Below are positions 1-8,191 of a stretch of DNA of 51,507 nt, piece by piece. The position numbers and the translations under genes were made by a program. A model generated the notes under the pieces. The model was not told the origin of the DNA and did not search any database. It saw only the letters and a list, made by a program, of their open reading frames with translations. Positions within the stretch are counted from its first letter, which is position 1, and the number at the start of each line of letters is the position of its first letter. Source of the stretch: an uncultured Collinsella sp. (GTDB taxonomy: Bacteria > Actinomycetota > Coriobacteriia > Coriobacteriales > Coriobacteriaceae). The stretch is taken from contig UQIS01000012.1 in assembly GCA_900541245.1 (NCBI GenBank), forward strand, positions 1 to 51,507, in the 5' to 3' direction.

Positions 1-223
1 TATTACGAGCTCCTGTGCGAATTGAAGAGAACGCTCCCGCAAACTGCCTCTTGACAACTTATAGGAGCGTCGGTTTTAGTTCAACAAGTTTCGGAGTGGT
101 CGCGGTTGAGCGATTCATCGTAGTAAACCGCCATAGTTTTGGCGGAGGCAGTCAGATTTGTGGGCGGTAAACCAAAGAGTGTCCCTTTTGAATAGTCGTT
201 TAAGAACGTCCCCAATGACTAAG

Positions 224-251
224 TTGCAGGTGGCGGCGGTTGTGTTACACT
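224..251 (+). promoter_or_regulatory. Candidate promoter and leader of rho
   Basis: TTGCAG (224-229) and TACACT (246-251) are spaced by 16 bases and would start a leader of about 135 bases before the rho GTG. Another -35-like TTGACA lies at 51-56 without a convincing -10. I see no gene in bases 1-394. Rho genes are commonly autoregulated through their leader, so a long leader fits, but no specific structure was identified. Confidence 0.45.
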
Positions 252-394
252 AACGCTGCGTAATTGACGCAATCATCTCGATACAGATCAATGATGTCCG
301 TCGTCTTGAACGGAACTAGACTGTTTAGCCGCCCTGAAGGTTTATGCAGGGAGCATGTGATCACAGGGCTTGAAAAGAAAGTTGAGCAAACACT

Positions 395-2959
395 GTGTCT
401 GATCAACAGCAAGAAAACGAAATAACTACGACGCAGGCCGCTCCCGCTGCACCGGTTGCGTCGGACCAGGTCGCGGTGCCCGCGCAAGCCTCGGCTCCTG
501 AGACGCCTAAGGCTGCTTCGACGCCTATGCCTGCAACGGCTGAGAAGGCCGTGCCTGCAACTGGTGAGGAGGCTGCTCCGGCAAAGCCCAAGCGCACGCG
601 CCGCACGGCCAAGTCTGCCGCTGACGGCGAGGAGGTCGCCAAGCCCAAGCGCCGCACCACGCGCACGACTCGCGCCAAGCGCACCGTTGCGGCTGACTCC
701 TCGGCGCCGATTTCCGATGAGGTCGCGCAGGCACGTGCGTTGGCGCAGATTAGCGAGGCTCAGGTGGTGCGCGCCCGCCGTCGTGCTGCCGAGCGCGAGG
801 CCGCGGCTCTGACCGAGTTTGCAGCCCCGTCTGTGCCCGAGACCCCTGCCGCCGACCAACCGACCGAGAAGCCGGCACCGCGCACACGCCGTCGCACGGC
901 TGCTAAGGCCGAGCAGGTTGCTGAACAGGTAACCCCCGAGCTCACTGAGGCTTCGGTCCGTTCCGCGGCAGGGGAGGGCGCATCGCCAACTGAGCCCGCT
1001 GCGCCTGTCGAGGCCAGCGAAGTTCCCGTTGTCGATCCGGCTTTGCGCCCGCACCGTCGCGGTCGCAAGCCCAAGGCGTTCGTCGAGGCCGAGAAGGCCG
1101 CAGCCGCAGCCGCCGCCGCTCGGGATGCTGCGGCGACCGCCGAGCCTGCAACCGCTGCCGACGCGCCCGTCCAGGATGCTACGACTTCCGAGGCCGTTTC
1201 TGCCGATGTCGAGCCCGCCGACGTCCGTCCTGGTCGCAGCCATCGTACTGCTGCTAAGCGCACGTCCAAGGCCAAGGCTGCCAAGAAGGGTGCGTCCGAG
1301 GTTTCCGCCGAGACGACCGCCGATGCATCGACTGATGCCGCCGAGCCCCAAGACGTCGAACAGTCTGCGTCCGAGAAGCCCAAGCGCGGTCGCAAGAAGT
1401 CCGCTAAGGCCAAGGCCGCCGAGCAGCATGCCGAGGCCGAGCCGCAGGGCGATTCCAATGCCGAGGCCAGCGATGATGCTTCGGCTAACGAAGACGCCTC
1501 CGCAACCGATGGCACCGCCCCCGTCGAGACCGAAGAGAGCGCTCGCCCCAACCGCCGTCAGCATAAGCGCAACGACGAGCGTAATGACCGCAACGAGCGC
1601 AAGGACGAGCGCAACAACGATCGCCGCAACCGTCAGCGCGACCGCAAGCAGCGCAATAAGGAGCGCAATGCCGCTCCGACTGAGCCCACGCTTTCGCGCG
1701 AGGAGCTCGCGGCCATGAAGGTCGCCGAGCTGCGCGAGAAGGCCAAGGAGTTCGAGATTGAGACGACCGGCAAGAAGAAGGCCGAACTCGTCGAAGAGAT
1801 CTACACCACCGCCGCGAAGGCCGAGGGCTTCCGCGACATCAAGGGCATTCTGCAGATTCGCCCGGACAGCTCCGGCATCATCCACGCCCATGGCTACATG
1901 AAGTCCAACGACGACGCCTTCGTGCCCGCCTACCTCATCCGCTCCGCGCGCCTGCGCACGGGCGACGTCATCGAGGGCTCGCTGCGTCCTTCGCGCGGCG
2001 GCGACAAGCGCGCCGGCCTCGCCAAAATCACGACCGTCAACGGTCTGGACCCCGAGCAGATTCGCAACCGTCCCAAGTTCGGCGACCTCACCCCGGTCTA
2101 TCCCAACGAGCCGCTGCGCATGGAGCACGGCAAAGACTCCATTACCGGTCGCGCCATCGACATCGTGTCGCCGATCGGCAAGGGTCAGCGTGGCCTGATC
2201 GTGTCCCCGCCCAAGGCCGGCAAGACCACGATCCTCAAGAAGATCTGCCAGTCTATCTCGATTAACAACCCCGAGGTGCACCTCATCTGCCTGCTCGTCG
2301 ACGAGCGCCCCGAAGAGGTCACCGATATGCAGCGTTCCATCAAGGGTGAGGTTGTGGCGTCGACCTTCGATATGCCCGCCGACAACCACACTCGCGTGGC
2401 AGAGCTCGTCATCGAGCGCGCCAAGCGCATCGTGGAGCTGGGCGGCGATGTCGTGGTGGTGCTCGACTCCATTACGCGTCTTGCCCGCGCCTACAACTTG
2501 GCGGCGCCCGCCTCGGGCCGCATCCTTTCGGGCGGCGTCGATTCGGCGGCCCTGTATCCTCCCAAGCGCTTCCTGGGCGCAGCCCGTAATATCGAGAACG
2601 GTGGCTCGCTCACCATCCTGGCCTCTGCCCTCATCGACACCGGTTCCAAGATGGACGAGGTCATCTTCGAGGAGTTCAAGGGTACCGGCAACATGGAGCT
2701 TAAGCTCGACCGCGACCTGGCCGACCGCCGCATCTTCCCGGCTATCGACCCCGTTGCCTCCGGTACGCGCAACGAGGATCTGCTGGTCGACGAGCAGATG
2801 CGTCCGTTTGTCTTTGGTCTGCGTCGCATTCTTGCCGGCATGAACAACACCGAGCGCGCAGCCGCGTCGTTTATCAAGGGTCTTAAGGGCACCAACACCA
2901 ACCAGGAGTTCCTGGTGCGTTCGGCCAAAAAGCACAGCGACTACGAGCAGACGTTCTAG
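395..2959 (+). CDS. rho: Transcription termination factor Rho with long disordered N-terminal extension
   Basis: This is the ATP-dependent RNA helicase that ends transcription at Rho-dependent sites. The C-terminal half, from about residue 431, is a standard Rho: Rho_N/SAP-like helices (LSREELAAMKVAELREK), an OSB RNA-binding domain (about 485-560), the Walker A P-loop SPPKAGKTT near 604-612, Walker B VVVVLDSITR near 685, and the conserved C-terminal motor core. Residues 1-430 are unlike the minimal Rho. They are rich in Ala, Glu, Pro, Lys and Arg, with several KPKR-type basic patches and an Asn/Arg/Asp/Glu-rich run at about 385-426. Actinobacterial Rho proteins are known for N-terminal insertions, but this one is large. 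The start is the GTG at 395, which has only a weak purine-rich stretch upstream; no better in-frame start is seen. It appears monocistronic and is followed by a strong hairpin terminator. Confidence 0.97.
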   Translation: MSDQQQENEITTTQAAPAAPVASDQVAVPAQASAPETPKAASTPMPATAEKAVPATGEEAAPAKPKRTRRTAKSAADGEEVAKPKRRTTRTTRAKRTVAADSSAPISDEVAQARALAQISEAQVVRARRRAAEREAAALTEFAAPSVPETPAADQPTEKPAPRTRRRTAAKAEQVAEQVTPELTEASVRSAAGEGASPTEPAAPVEASEVPVVDPALRPHRRGRKPKAFVEAEKAAAAAAAARDAAATAEPATAADAPVQDATTSEAVSADVEPADVRPGRSHRTAAKRTSKAKAAKKGASEVSAETTADASTDAAEPQDVEQSASEKPKRGRKKSAKAKAAEQHAEAEPQGDSNAEASDDASANEDASATDGTAPVETEESARPNRRQHKRNDERNDRNERKDERNNDRRNRQRDRKQRNKERNAAPTEPTLSREELAAMKVAELREKAKEFEIETTGKKKAELVEEIYTTAAKAEGFRDIKGILQIRPDSSGIIHAHGYMKSNDDAFVPAYLIRSARLRTGDVIEGSLRPSRGGDKRAGLAKITTVNGLDPEQIRNRPKFGDLTPVYPNEPLRMEHGKDSITGRAIDIVSPIGKGQRGLIVSPPKAGKTTILKKICQSISINNPEVHLICLLVDERPEEVTDMQRSIKGEVVASTFDMPADNHTRVAELVIERAKRIVELGGDVVVVLDSITRLARAYNLAAPASGRILSGGVDSAALYPPKRFLGAARNIENGGSLTILASALIDTGSKMDEVIFEEFKGTGNMELKLDRDLADRRIFPAIDPVASGTRNEDLLVDEQMRPFVFGLRRILAGMNNTERAAASFIKGLKGTNTNQEFLVRSAKKHSDYEQTF

Positions 2960-2999
2960 GTTGTCATCCACGCGCAGCGATAGTCATCAATGCGATAAA

Positions 3000-3028
3000 G
3001 GGTCGGGGCTTTGAGCCTCGGCCCTTTT
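3000..3028 (+). terminator. Rho-independent terminator after rho
   Basis: A nine-pair arm (GGGTCGGGG with CCTCGGCCC, including G-T pairs) closes over a short loop and runs into TTTT. It lies 40 bases past the rho stop codon. Confidence 0.75.
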
Positions 3029-3272
3029 CCATATCGCCGCTCCGCGCTTATTTTTGACCATAAGACTGGCAAGCAGCAGGTTTCCCGTTTCAATCCGACA
3101 TCGTCGCTTGCAATCGACAGGGCGGTTTCGCATAATAGCTTTTAAGCTTCGCGACGGAAAACGCAGATGAAACGAACCATATACCGTTGCTTTGGGGCAT
3201 AGCCCCGCTTCATCTTCTCTCGCGCAGCCAACTGAATGATGCGATTTGGGTGCTGGAAGATGGGGAGAGCTC

Positions 3273-4673
3273 ATGGCTTCTTCTGATGCAACACAACGAG
3301 CAGTCCTTGCCGGACTTTCGTGCGGGATCGGCCTTGCCGCTCCCGTGGTTATGTATGCCGCGACGCTGCCGTTTTCGTCGGTGAATGAGACGGTCGTGGC
3401 GGGTGCGGTTCCCTTCGCCGTGGGCGCGGTGGCGGGCGTGGGCATCTATGCCGCCTCGCTGGGTATCTCCGAGTATCGTGCGCAGCGTGAAGAGCGTCTG
3501 TTCCAGCCCGATGCCATGGGCGGTGCCGCCAATCTCAATCAGCATCAAAGCGAGTTCAAGACCGCCTCGATTCCAGCTCAGCAGCAGGATGCGACTCCTT
3601 ACGCTGCGGCTTCTGCTTCTCAGGCTCAGGCGGAGCAGTCTACCTCGGCATTCCTTTCCGGCCTGACTGGTGCGTTCCAGCGCCGTCATGCCGATGATGG
3701 TGTCCCTACCATCGCTCGAGCCGCAGATGCTATGGACGAGGACGAGGCTTGGTCCATGATCGACAGTATGCTCGACGACGATTCGCCGGTGAGCTGCGAC
3801 CCTGCACGCTCGCGCGACGTCTATCAAGTCGCCATCGACGAGCTCACCAACGGCGGGCAGACCGGCTCCCTCAATCGCGACGACATCGCCGCCGCGGCGC
3901 GTGCCGTGTCGGGCTCCCAGGCCGCCCCTGCGGGCAGCACGGCGGCGTTCGTGGCACTCGTTGCCAACGCGGCATCCAATAACGCCTACAGCGCTACCTC
4001 GGCGGACACGAACGCTTCTGCCGATAATTCGTACGTTGATGAAGCCATGACCGCGGACGAGGAGGCCGTTGCCGCCCGCCGTGCCGCCGAGAGCTCGCTT
4101 TGGGGCGCTCCTGCCCAGCAGCAGGCGGCTGAGGCTGCGCCGTACAATGCAAACCTTGCCAGCATGCCTATCATCTCCGGTGCCGCGGACATCGATCTCG
4201 ATGACCTCGATGAGCCTGCGGCCATCACCGCATCGATTGATGCCCAAGATCGCATCGACACCGGCGACCTTCCGGACGCCTCGCTCGAGGTTGATGTCCC
4301 CATGGCCGATTACTCGGGCCACGAGGACATGTGGGCCGCCGCCACCGCGATTCTAGATGAGATTGACGAGCCTGCTCCTGTTGCAGCCCCCGCCCCCGTC
4401 GCCGCCCCTCAACCTGCTGCCCCCGCCTATGTCGGCCGTCACAGCGCAGTGTTCCCCGAGGATACTGCCCGTATCTCGCGCGAGAGCATCGAGCGGGCCG
4501 AGGCAATTGCCGCCGGCATTATGGAAAATCGTCGTCACGAGCGTGTCAATCAGATCCTCGAGGAAGAAATCGAGCGCCTGCAGTCCTCTACCGCCAAGCG
4601 TACGGGCCGTGCCTACCTGAGCGTTATCGAGGGCGGTACCGCTAGCTTCGCGCCGCTCCGCGCGGAGGCATAA
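3273..4673 (+). CDS. Ala-rich membrane-anchored protein of unknown function
   Basis: I do not recognise the family. The protein (466 aa) begins with two hydrophobic stretches (about residues 11-30 and 38-62), consistent with a short membrane hairpin or anchor. A long Ala-, Asp- and Glu-rich region of low complexity follows, and the last 70 residues look like a charged helix (RRHERVNQILEEEIERLQ, probable coiled coil). The ATG at 3273 is chosen over an upstream TTG at 3246 because GGGGAG stands at 3262-3267 at correct spacing. The next gene, VanZ-like, begins 7 bases after the stop, so the two are probably cotranscribed. The layout suggests a membrane-tethered cytoplasmic scaffold, but that is inference only. 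Confidence 0.75.
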   Translation: MASSDATQRAVLAGLSCGIGLAAPVVMYAATLPFSSVNETVVAGAVPFAVGAVAGVGIYAASLGISEYRAQREERLFQPDAMGGAANLNQHQSEFKTASIPAQQQDATPYAAASASQAQAEQSTSAFLSGLTGAFQRRHADDGVPTIARAADAMDEDEAWSMIDSMLDDDSPVSCDPARSRDVYQVAIDELTNGGQTGSLNRDDIAAAARAVSGSQAAPAGSTAAFVALVANAASNNAYSATSADTNASADNSYVDEAMTADEEAVAARRAAESSLWGAPAQQQAAEAAPYNANLASMPIISGAADIDLDDLDEPAAITASIDAQDRIDTGDLPDASLEVDVPMADYSGHEDMWAAATAILDEIDEPAPVAAPAPVAAPQPAAPAYVGRHSAVFPEDTARISRESIERAEAIAAGIMENRRHERVNQILEEEIERLQSSTAKRTGRAYLSVIEGGTASFAPLRAEA

Positions 4674-4680
4674 CTTCTGC

Positions 4681-5130
4681 ATGGTTAAGATCAATCGAAA
4701 ATGGGCGGTCGTGACCTGCCTGATGGCGCTCTTGATCTGGGGCAATTCGTTGGTTCCCGGCTCGGGGTCGGGCTCGCTGAGCCTAACGGTCATGGAAGCT
4801 GTCCGCGGTTTCCTGCACGGCGTGGGACTTCCATATGAATGGGTGACCAACTTTGTTGTTCGCAAGTGCGCGCATTTTACCGAGTATATGGTGCTCGGCA
4901 TCCTGGCAACGCACGCCTTTGATTTTGAGGGACGGCGCACCTTTGACGTGCTGCTGCCCACGGCGGTGTTCCTGCTGCTGATTCCCTCGATCGACGAGAC
5001 GATTCAGCTCTTTGTGCCGGGACGCGCCGGCATGATCACCGATGTGATGATCGACTGCTGTGGAGCGGCAACGGGCGTTGTGCTCCGATATCTACTACGA
5101 TCGCTCATATGTGCCAAAAAGGCCGCCTAG
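4681..5130 (+). CDS. VanZ-like family membrane protein
   Basis: A small (149 aa) integral membrane protein with about four hydrophobic segments and the VanZ-like signatures RKCAHFTEYMVLG (about 61-73) and DETIQLFVPGR followed by ITDVMIDCCGAATG in the C-terminal third. VanZ proteins lower susceptibility to teicoplanin by an unknown route; most chromosomal homologues are uncharacterised. It follows the Ala-rich membrane protein by 7 bases and shares its transcript. The stop codon lies inside the stem of a strong terminator. Family assignment is good; a resistance role is not implied by the sequence. Confidence 0.88.
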   Translation: MVKINRKWAVVTCLMALLIWGNSLVPGSGSGSLSLTVMEAVRGFLHGVGLPYEWVTNFVVRKCAHFTEYMVLGILATHAFDFEGRRTFDVLLPTAVFLLLIPSIDETIQLFVPGRAGMITDVMIDCCGAATGVVLRYLLRSLICAKKAA

Positions 5131-5162
5131 GACGTATTGTTTGGTCCTAGGCGGCCTTTTTT
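5116..5162. terminator. Bidirectional terminator between vanZ-like gene and ROK kinase
   Basis: A perfect 13-pair stem (5121-5133 with 5144-5156) has A-run on the left and T-run on the right. It can therefore stop both the rightward vanZ-like transcript, whose stop codon it contains, and the leftward kinase transcript. Confidence 0.9.
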
Positions 5163-5244
5163 ATTTGCGGGCTTATATGAGGCGTGGTGGCGTCGTCCCG
5201 TAGGTCGGATTTGCCGGGCGCGCCACGCCCTGTGGGTGCGCCTG

Positions 5245-6135
5245 TTACTGAAGCGCCTGTGCGCCCAGGGCCAGGCAGCCCATGATGCCCTGCTTGCCCT
5301 CGAGGCTGTTGTTGACGATGTAGTTATCGATGTCGTTGACCTCGGGCGTGACGATATAGCCGTTGAGCATTTCGGCACACTTTTTGCGTGCGAGTGGCAC
5401 GATGGGGGTGTGGTCGGCCACGCCGCCACCGATGATGATCTTTTGCGGCGCGTAGCACAGCGTGTAGGTCATGAGCGCCTGTGCCAGATAACCGGCAAGC
5501 AGGTCCATGGCCTTCGGGTCATCGGCCATGTCTCCGGCGCTCTTGCCATCCCAGCGCTTTTTAACGCCGGGACCTGCGATGAGACCCTCGAGGCAATTGT
5601 CGTGGAAGGGGCAGGCGCTATGCTCGCCGATGGTGTCGCGCGGGTCGCGCGTGACCAGGATGTGGCCGGCCTCGGGATGCATCATGCCGTGCACGAGCTT
5701 ACCGCCCGAGAGTACGCCGGCGCCCACGCCGGTGCCGATGGTCAGATAAACCACGTCAGTGAGGCCCTGAGCGCAACCAAAGGTGACCTCGCCCAGGCAG
5801 GCGACGTTGACGTCGGTATCGTAGCCGCAGGGGATATTGAGCTCGTTTTGGATGGTGCCCAGCAGGTCAAAGTAGCGCCATGCCGTCTTGGGCGTCTCCA
5901 GGATCTTGCCGTATTGGGGTGAGGCGGGATTGACTGCGGTGGGGCCAAAGGCGCCGATGCCCAGCGCGGCGATGCCCTTGTCGGCAAACCACGCGTTGAC
6001 GGCCTCGACGGTTTCCTGCGGGGTCGTGGTCGCGATCTGCTCACGCTCCAGGACCGTGCCGTCCGCATAGCCCGTGGCGCAGACCATCTTGGTGCCGCCG
6101 GCCTCGAGCGCTCCGATAAGCTGCTGCTCTGCCAT
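5245..6135 (-). CDS. ROK-family sugar kinase, probable fructokinase
   Basis: A cytoplasmic ATP-dependent hexose kinase of the ROK superfamily (296 aa, usual length for bacterial fructokinases). Visible features are the N-terminal phosphate loop GALEAGGTK (8-16), the catalytic aspartate in DTDVN (D108), the second phosphate motif LTIGTGVGAG (131-140), and the zinc site H158, C175, H178, C181 arranged as in fructokinases of the B. subtilis type (CPFHDNC). A glycine-rich adenosine site IIIGGGVADH lies near the C-terminus. It stands alone and leftward, with TATACT on its own strand (6174-6179) about 40 bases before the ATG and a purine-rich ribosome site. Substrate (fructose versus mannose or glucosamine) cannot be fixed from sequence. 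Confidence 0.9.
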   Translation of the reverse strand: MAEQQLIGALEAGGTKMVCATGYADGTVLEREQIATTTPQETVEAVNAWFADKGIAALGIGAFGPTAVNPASPQYGKILETPKTAWRYFDLLGTIQNELNIPCGYDTDVNVACLGEVTFGCAQGLTDVVYLTIGTGVGAGVLSGGKLVHGMMHPEAGHILVTRDPRDTIGEHSACPFHDNCLEGLIAGPGVKKRWDGKSAGDMADDPKAMDLLAGYLAQALMTYTLCYAPQKIIIGGGVADHTPIVPLARKKCAEMLNGYIVTPEVNDIDNYIVNNSLEGKQGIMGCLALGAQALQ

Positions 6136-6210
6136 AATATTCCTCTCTCTGGGACGAGTTGCTCCGTGACTAAAGTATAGGGCTCTAAACCATTTAAGAA
6201 AGCGCTATAA

Positions 6211-6251
6211 AAAGAAGCCTCGCAACGTGGCGGGCGGTGCGGGGCTTCTTT
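6211..6251 (-). terminator. Terminator after the aminotransferase
   Basis: A 13-base arm (AAAGAAGCCTCGC with GCGGGGCTTCTTT, one G-T pair) lies 26 bases past the aminotransferase stop. A T-run on the leftward strand follows the stem. Confidence 0.75.
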
Positions 6252-6276
6252 GGTTGCTTTAGTTGCCGGGCCGTCC

Positions 6277-7458
6277 TTACCCGCGCGGCTTGATTTTATC
6301 ACGTAGCGACTTGAGGTTCTCCAGTGCCGCGTTAAGCGTCTCGTCCCGCTTGGCAAAGTGGAAACGAATCAGATGGTTGACGGGCTCGCGGAAGAAGCTC
6401 GAGCCGGGCACGGCGCCCACGCCCACCTTGGATGCGAGGTCCTCGCAGAATTCGAGGTCGCTGTCATAGCCAAACTCAGAGACGTCCATCATGACGTAGT
6501 AGGCGCCCTGCGGCACGTTATGCGTGAGGCCGATGCTATCGAGCCCCTGGCAGAACAGGTCGCGCTTGGCGGTGTAGAGGTCGAGGACCTCCTGGTAATA
6601 GCTGTCGTCGAAGTTGAGGGCGGTGACGACAGCTTCCTGCAGGGGAGCGGCGGCACCCACGGTGAGGAAGTCGTGGACCTTCTTGATGCGGTCGGTGATC
6701 TCGGCAGGGGCGATGGTGTAGCCCAGGCGCCAGCCGGTGATGGAGTAGGTCTTGGACAGCGAGCTGCAGCTGATGGTGCGCTCAAACATGCCGGGCAGCG
6801 TGGCCATATAGACGTGCTCGTGGGGCGCGTAGACGATGTGCTCGTATACCTCGTCGGTGATGCAGTAGGTGTCGTACTTTTTGCAGAGGTCGGCGATAAA
6901 GGTGAGCTCCTCGCGCGTGAAGACCTTGCCGCAGGGGTTGGAAGGGTTGCATAGGACGATGGCCTTGGGGCCGTTGTCGCGGAAGGCCGCCTCGAGTGTC
7001 TCGCGGTCAAAGTCGAATGTGGGCGGGTTGAGCGGCACGTAGATGGGCTCGGCACCTGAAAGGATTGTGTCGGCGCCGTAGTTCTCGTAGAACGGCGAGA
7101 AGATGACGACCTTGTCGCCGGGGTTCGTGACCGTCATCATTGCGGCCATCATGGCCTCGGTGGAGCCGCAGGTGACTACGATATTCTCGTTGGGGTTCAC
7201 CGGCATGCCCATAAAGTGCTCCTGTTTGGCGGCAAGCGCCTCGCGCATGGCCTGGGAGCCCCAGGTGATGGAGTACTGGTGATAGAGCGGCTTGGGATCG
7301 GCGGCGATGGTGCTGAGGCTATCGAGCAGCTGCGCCGGGGGATCGAAGTCAGGGAAGCCCTGCGAGAGATTGACAGCGCCGTACTTATTGGAGATGCGTG
7401 TCATGCGGCGGATGACCGAATCGGTAAATCTTGCCGTGCGGTTGGAGAGTTCTTTCAT
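6277..7458 (-). CDS. PLP-dependent class I/II aminotransferase
   Basis: A fold-type I aminotransferase (393 aa) of the aspartate/kynurenine/methionine transaminase group. Seen in order: SQGFPDFDPP (32-41, substrate-binding arm), CGSTEAM (97-103, PLP phosphate), NPSNPCGKVF (171-180), the PLP-ring aspartate in TDEVYE (201-206), the Schiff-base lysine in SSLSKTYSITG (K236), and the carboxylate-binding arginine in LIRFHFAKR near the end. The pattern of kynurenine/YbdL-like enzymes fits best, pointing to amino-acid transamination with 2-oxo acids, but substrate is not assignable. The gene is single, with its own terminator. Start ATG at 7458 has GAAAGGAC upstream. Confidence 0.92.
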   Translation of the reverse strand: MKELSNRTARFTDSVIRRMTRISNKYGAVNLSQGFPDFDPPAQLLDSLSTIAADPKPLYHQYSITWGSQAMREALAAKQEHFMGMPVNPNENIVVTCGSTEAMMAAMMTVTNPGDKVVIFSPFYENYGADTILSGAEPIYVPLNPPTFDFDRETLEAAFRDNGPKAIVLCNPSNPCGKVFTREELTFIADLCKKYDTYCITDEVYEHIVYAPHEHVYMATLPGMFERTISCSSLSKTYSITGWRLGYTIAPAEITDRIKKVHDFLTVGAAAPLQEAVVTALNFDDSYYQEVLDLYTAKRDLFCQGLDSIGLTHNVPQGAYYVMMDVSEFGYDSDLEFCEDLASKVGVGAVPGSSFFREPVNHLIRFHFAKRDETLNAALENLKSLRDKIKPRG

Positions 7459-7568
7459 GACGGTCCTTTCGAGGATTTGCAGTGGGGCAAGTTTACTCCT
7501 ATGAAACCGGTGGGATTTGCTCGAAATGGTCTCGAAAAACTCTTTTCAAAATTCTTGAAAATTGGGGC

Positions 7569-7597
7569 TTGCATCGCGTGGCGTTCCTTGCAATAAT
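7569..7597 (+). promoter_or_regulatory. Promoter of the tRNA-His/tRNA-Lys unit
   Basis: TTGCAT (7569-7574) and AATAAT (7592-7597) with a 17-base spacer sit 27 bases before the first base of tRNA-His. Both tRNAs and the terminator at 7809-7840 would form one unit. Confidence 0.6.
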
Positions 7598-7623
7598 AGT
7601 CGAGCGCGAAGCGCACAGGACAC

Positions 7624-7701
7624 GGTGGGTGTAGCTCAGTTGGCTAGAGCGACGGGTTGTGGTCCCGTAGGTCGAGGGTTCGAGTCCCTTTACCCACCCC
7701 A
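7624..7701 (+). tRNA. tRNA-His (anticodon GTG)
   Basis: A full cloverleaf is readable: acceptor GTGGGTG (7625-7631) pairs with TACCCAC (7691-7697), the D arm starts GCTC, the anticodon loop is TTGTGGT, and the T loop is GGTTCGAGTCC. The extra G(-1) at 7624 faces the C discriminator at 7698, the identity mark of tRNA-His. CCA is encoded (7699-7701). Confidence 0.97.
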
Positions 7702-7723
7702 GTTCTTGCTTCGTGTTGATATC

Positions 7724-7796
7724 GGGTCGTTAGCTCAGTTGGTAGAGCAGGGGACTCTTAATCCCAAGGTCCAGGGTTCGACCCCCTGACGGCCCA
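7724..7796 (+). tRNA. tRNA-Lys (anticodon CTT)
   Basis: Acceptor GGGTCGT (7724-7730) pairs with ACGGCCC (7789-7795); the anticodon loop is ACTCTTAAT, giving CTT, and the T arm is standard. The discriminator is A at 7796 and CCA is not exactly encoded (CCCA follows). The last 17 bases of this gene and the downstream terminator are repeated at 7958 onward. Confidence 0.97.
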
Positions 7797-8061
7797 CCCA
7801 AAGATTGTTAAAGCGACTGGCTTAGGCTGGTCGCTTTTTTGTTAACCTCACATGGGGTCGAACCCGTCGGGGCGCGGAGCTGAGGAAATGCGTAAGCATT
7901 TGCCAGCGCAGCGCGCAAGGCGCGAAAGCGCCGCAGCGGCCGCCTGCGCAGCAGGCTGACCCCCTGACGGCCCACCCAAAGATTGTTAAAGCGACTGGCT
8001 CAGGCTGGTCGTTTTTTGTTGACCACGCATGGGGTCGAACCCGAAAGGGCGCGGAGCTGAG
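7780..8061 (+). repeat. Direct duplication of the tRNA-Lys 3' end plus terminator
   Basis: Bases 7780-7884 recur at 7958-8061, with offset 177-178 and only a handful of changes. The repeated unit begins inside the T arm of tRNA-Lys (GACCCCCTGACGGCCC), includes the terminator, and ends after GCGCGGAGCTGAG. The 73 bases between the copies (7885-7957) hold three small perfect hairpins: AAATGC-GTAA-GCATTT, GGCGC-GAAA-GCGCC and GCCTGC-GCA-GCAGGC. A tRNA 3' end in direct repeat is the usual footprint of a site-specific integrase (attL/attR), but no integrase gene is present here. Confidence 0.85.
7809..7840 (+). terminator. Terminator of the tRNA unit
   Basis: AAAGCGAC pairs with GTCGCTTT around a GC-rich loop and runs into T6. 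It lies 13 bases past tRNA-Lys. A second, slightly worn copy occurs at about 7987-8018. Confidence 0.8.
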
Positions 8062-8070
8062 TAATCTGCA

Positions 8071-8145
8071 CCGTGATTCCCTTAGGGAAACACGGCTAAA
8101 GCCCCGTAGGCGTGTTCTCCTAAGGGGAATCATGCTTACGGGGCT
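8071..8145. repeat. Nested inverted repeats between tRNA unit and flavoprotein gene
   Basis: A 15-base arm at 8100-8114 pairs with 8131-8145 (two G-T pairs). A smaller hairpin, CCGTG..CACGG with TTCCC/GGGAA, lies at 8071-8095. The loop of the large hairpin (CTCCTAAGGGGAATCA) is also complementary to the arm of the small one, so two alternative folds exist. There is no strong T-run on either side, so a simple terminator is uncertain. Confidence 0.55.
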
Positions 8146-8191
8146 CGATGCATGTTGAGAAGTTGTGATCAAACTCAAAGTGAGAATCGAT

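Noticed and set aside
245..2971. A 908-codon open frame on the strand opposite rho
   Set aside because: It is the mirror of the rho coding frame, kept open by G/C third positions; composition is low-complexity and there is no recognisable domain.
7958..7974. Second copy of the tRNA-Lys 3' end as another tRNA gene
   Set aside because: Only the last 17 bases of the tRNA are present; no D or anticodon arm precedes them.
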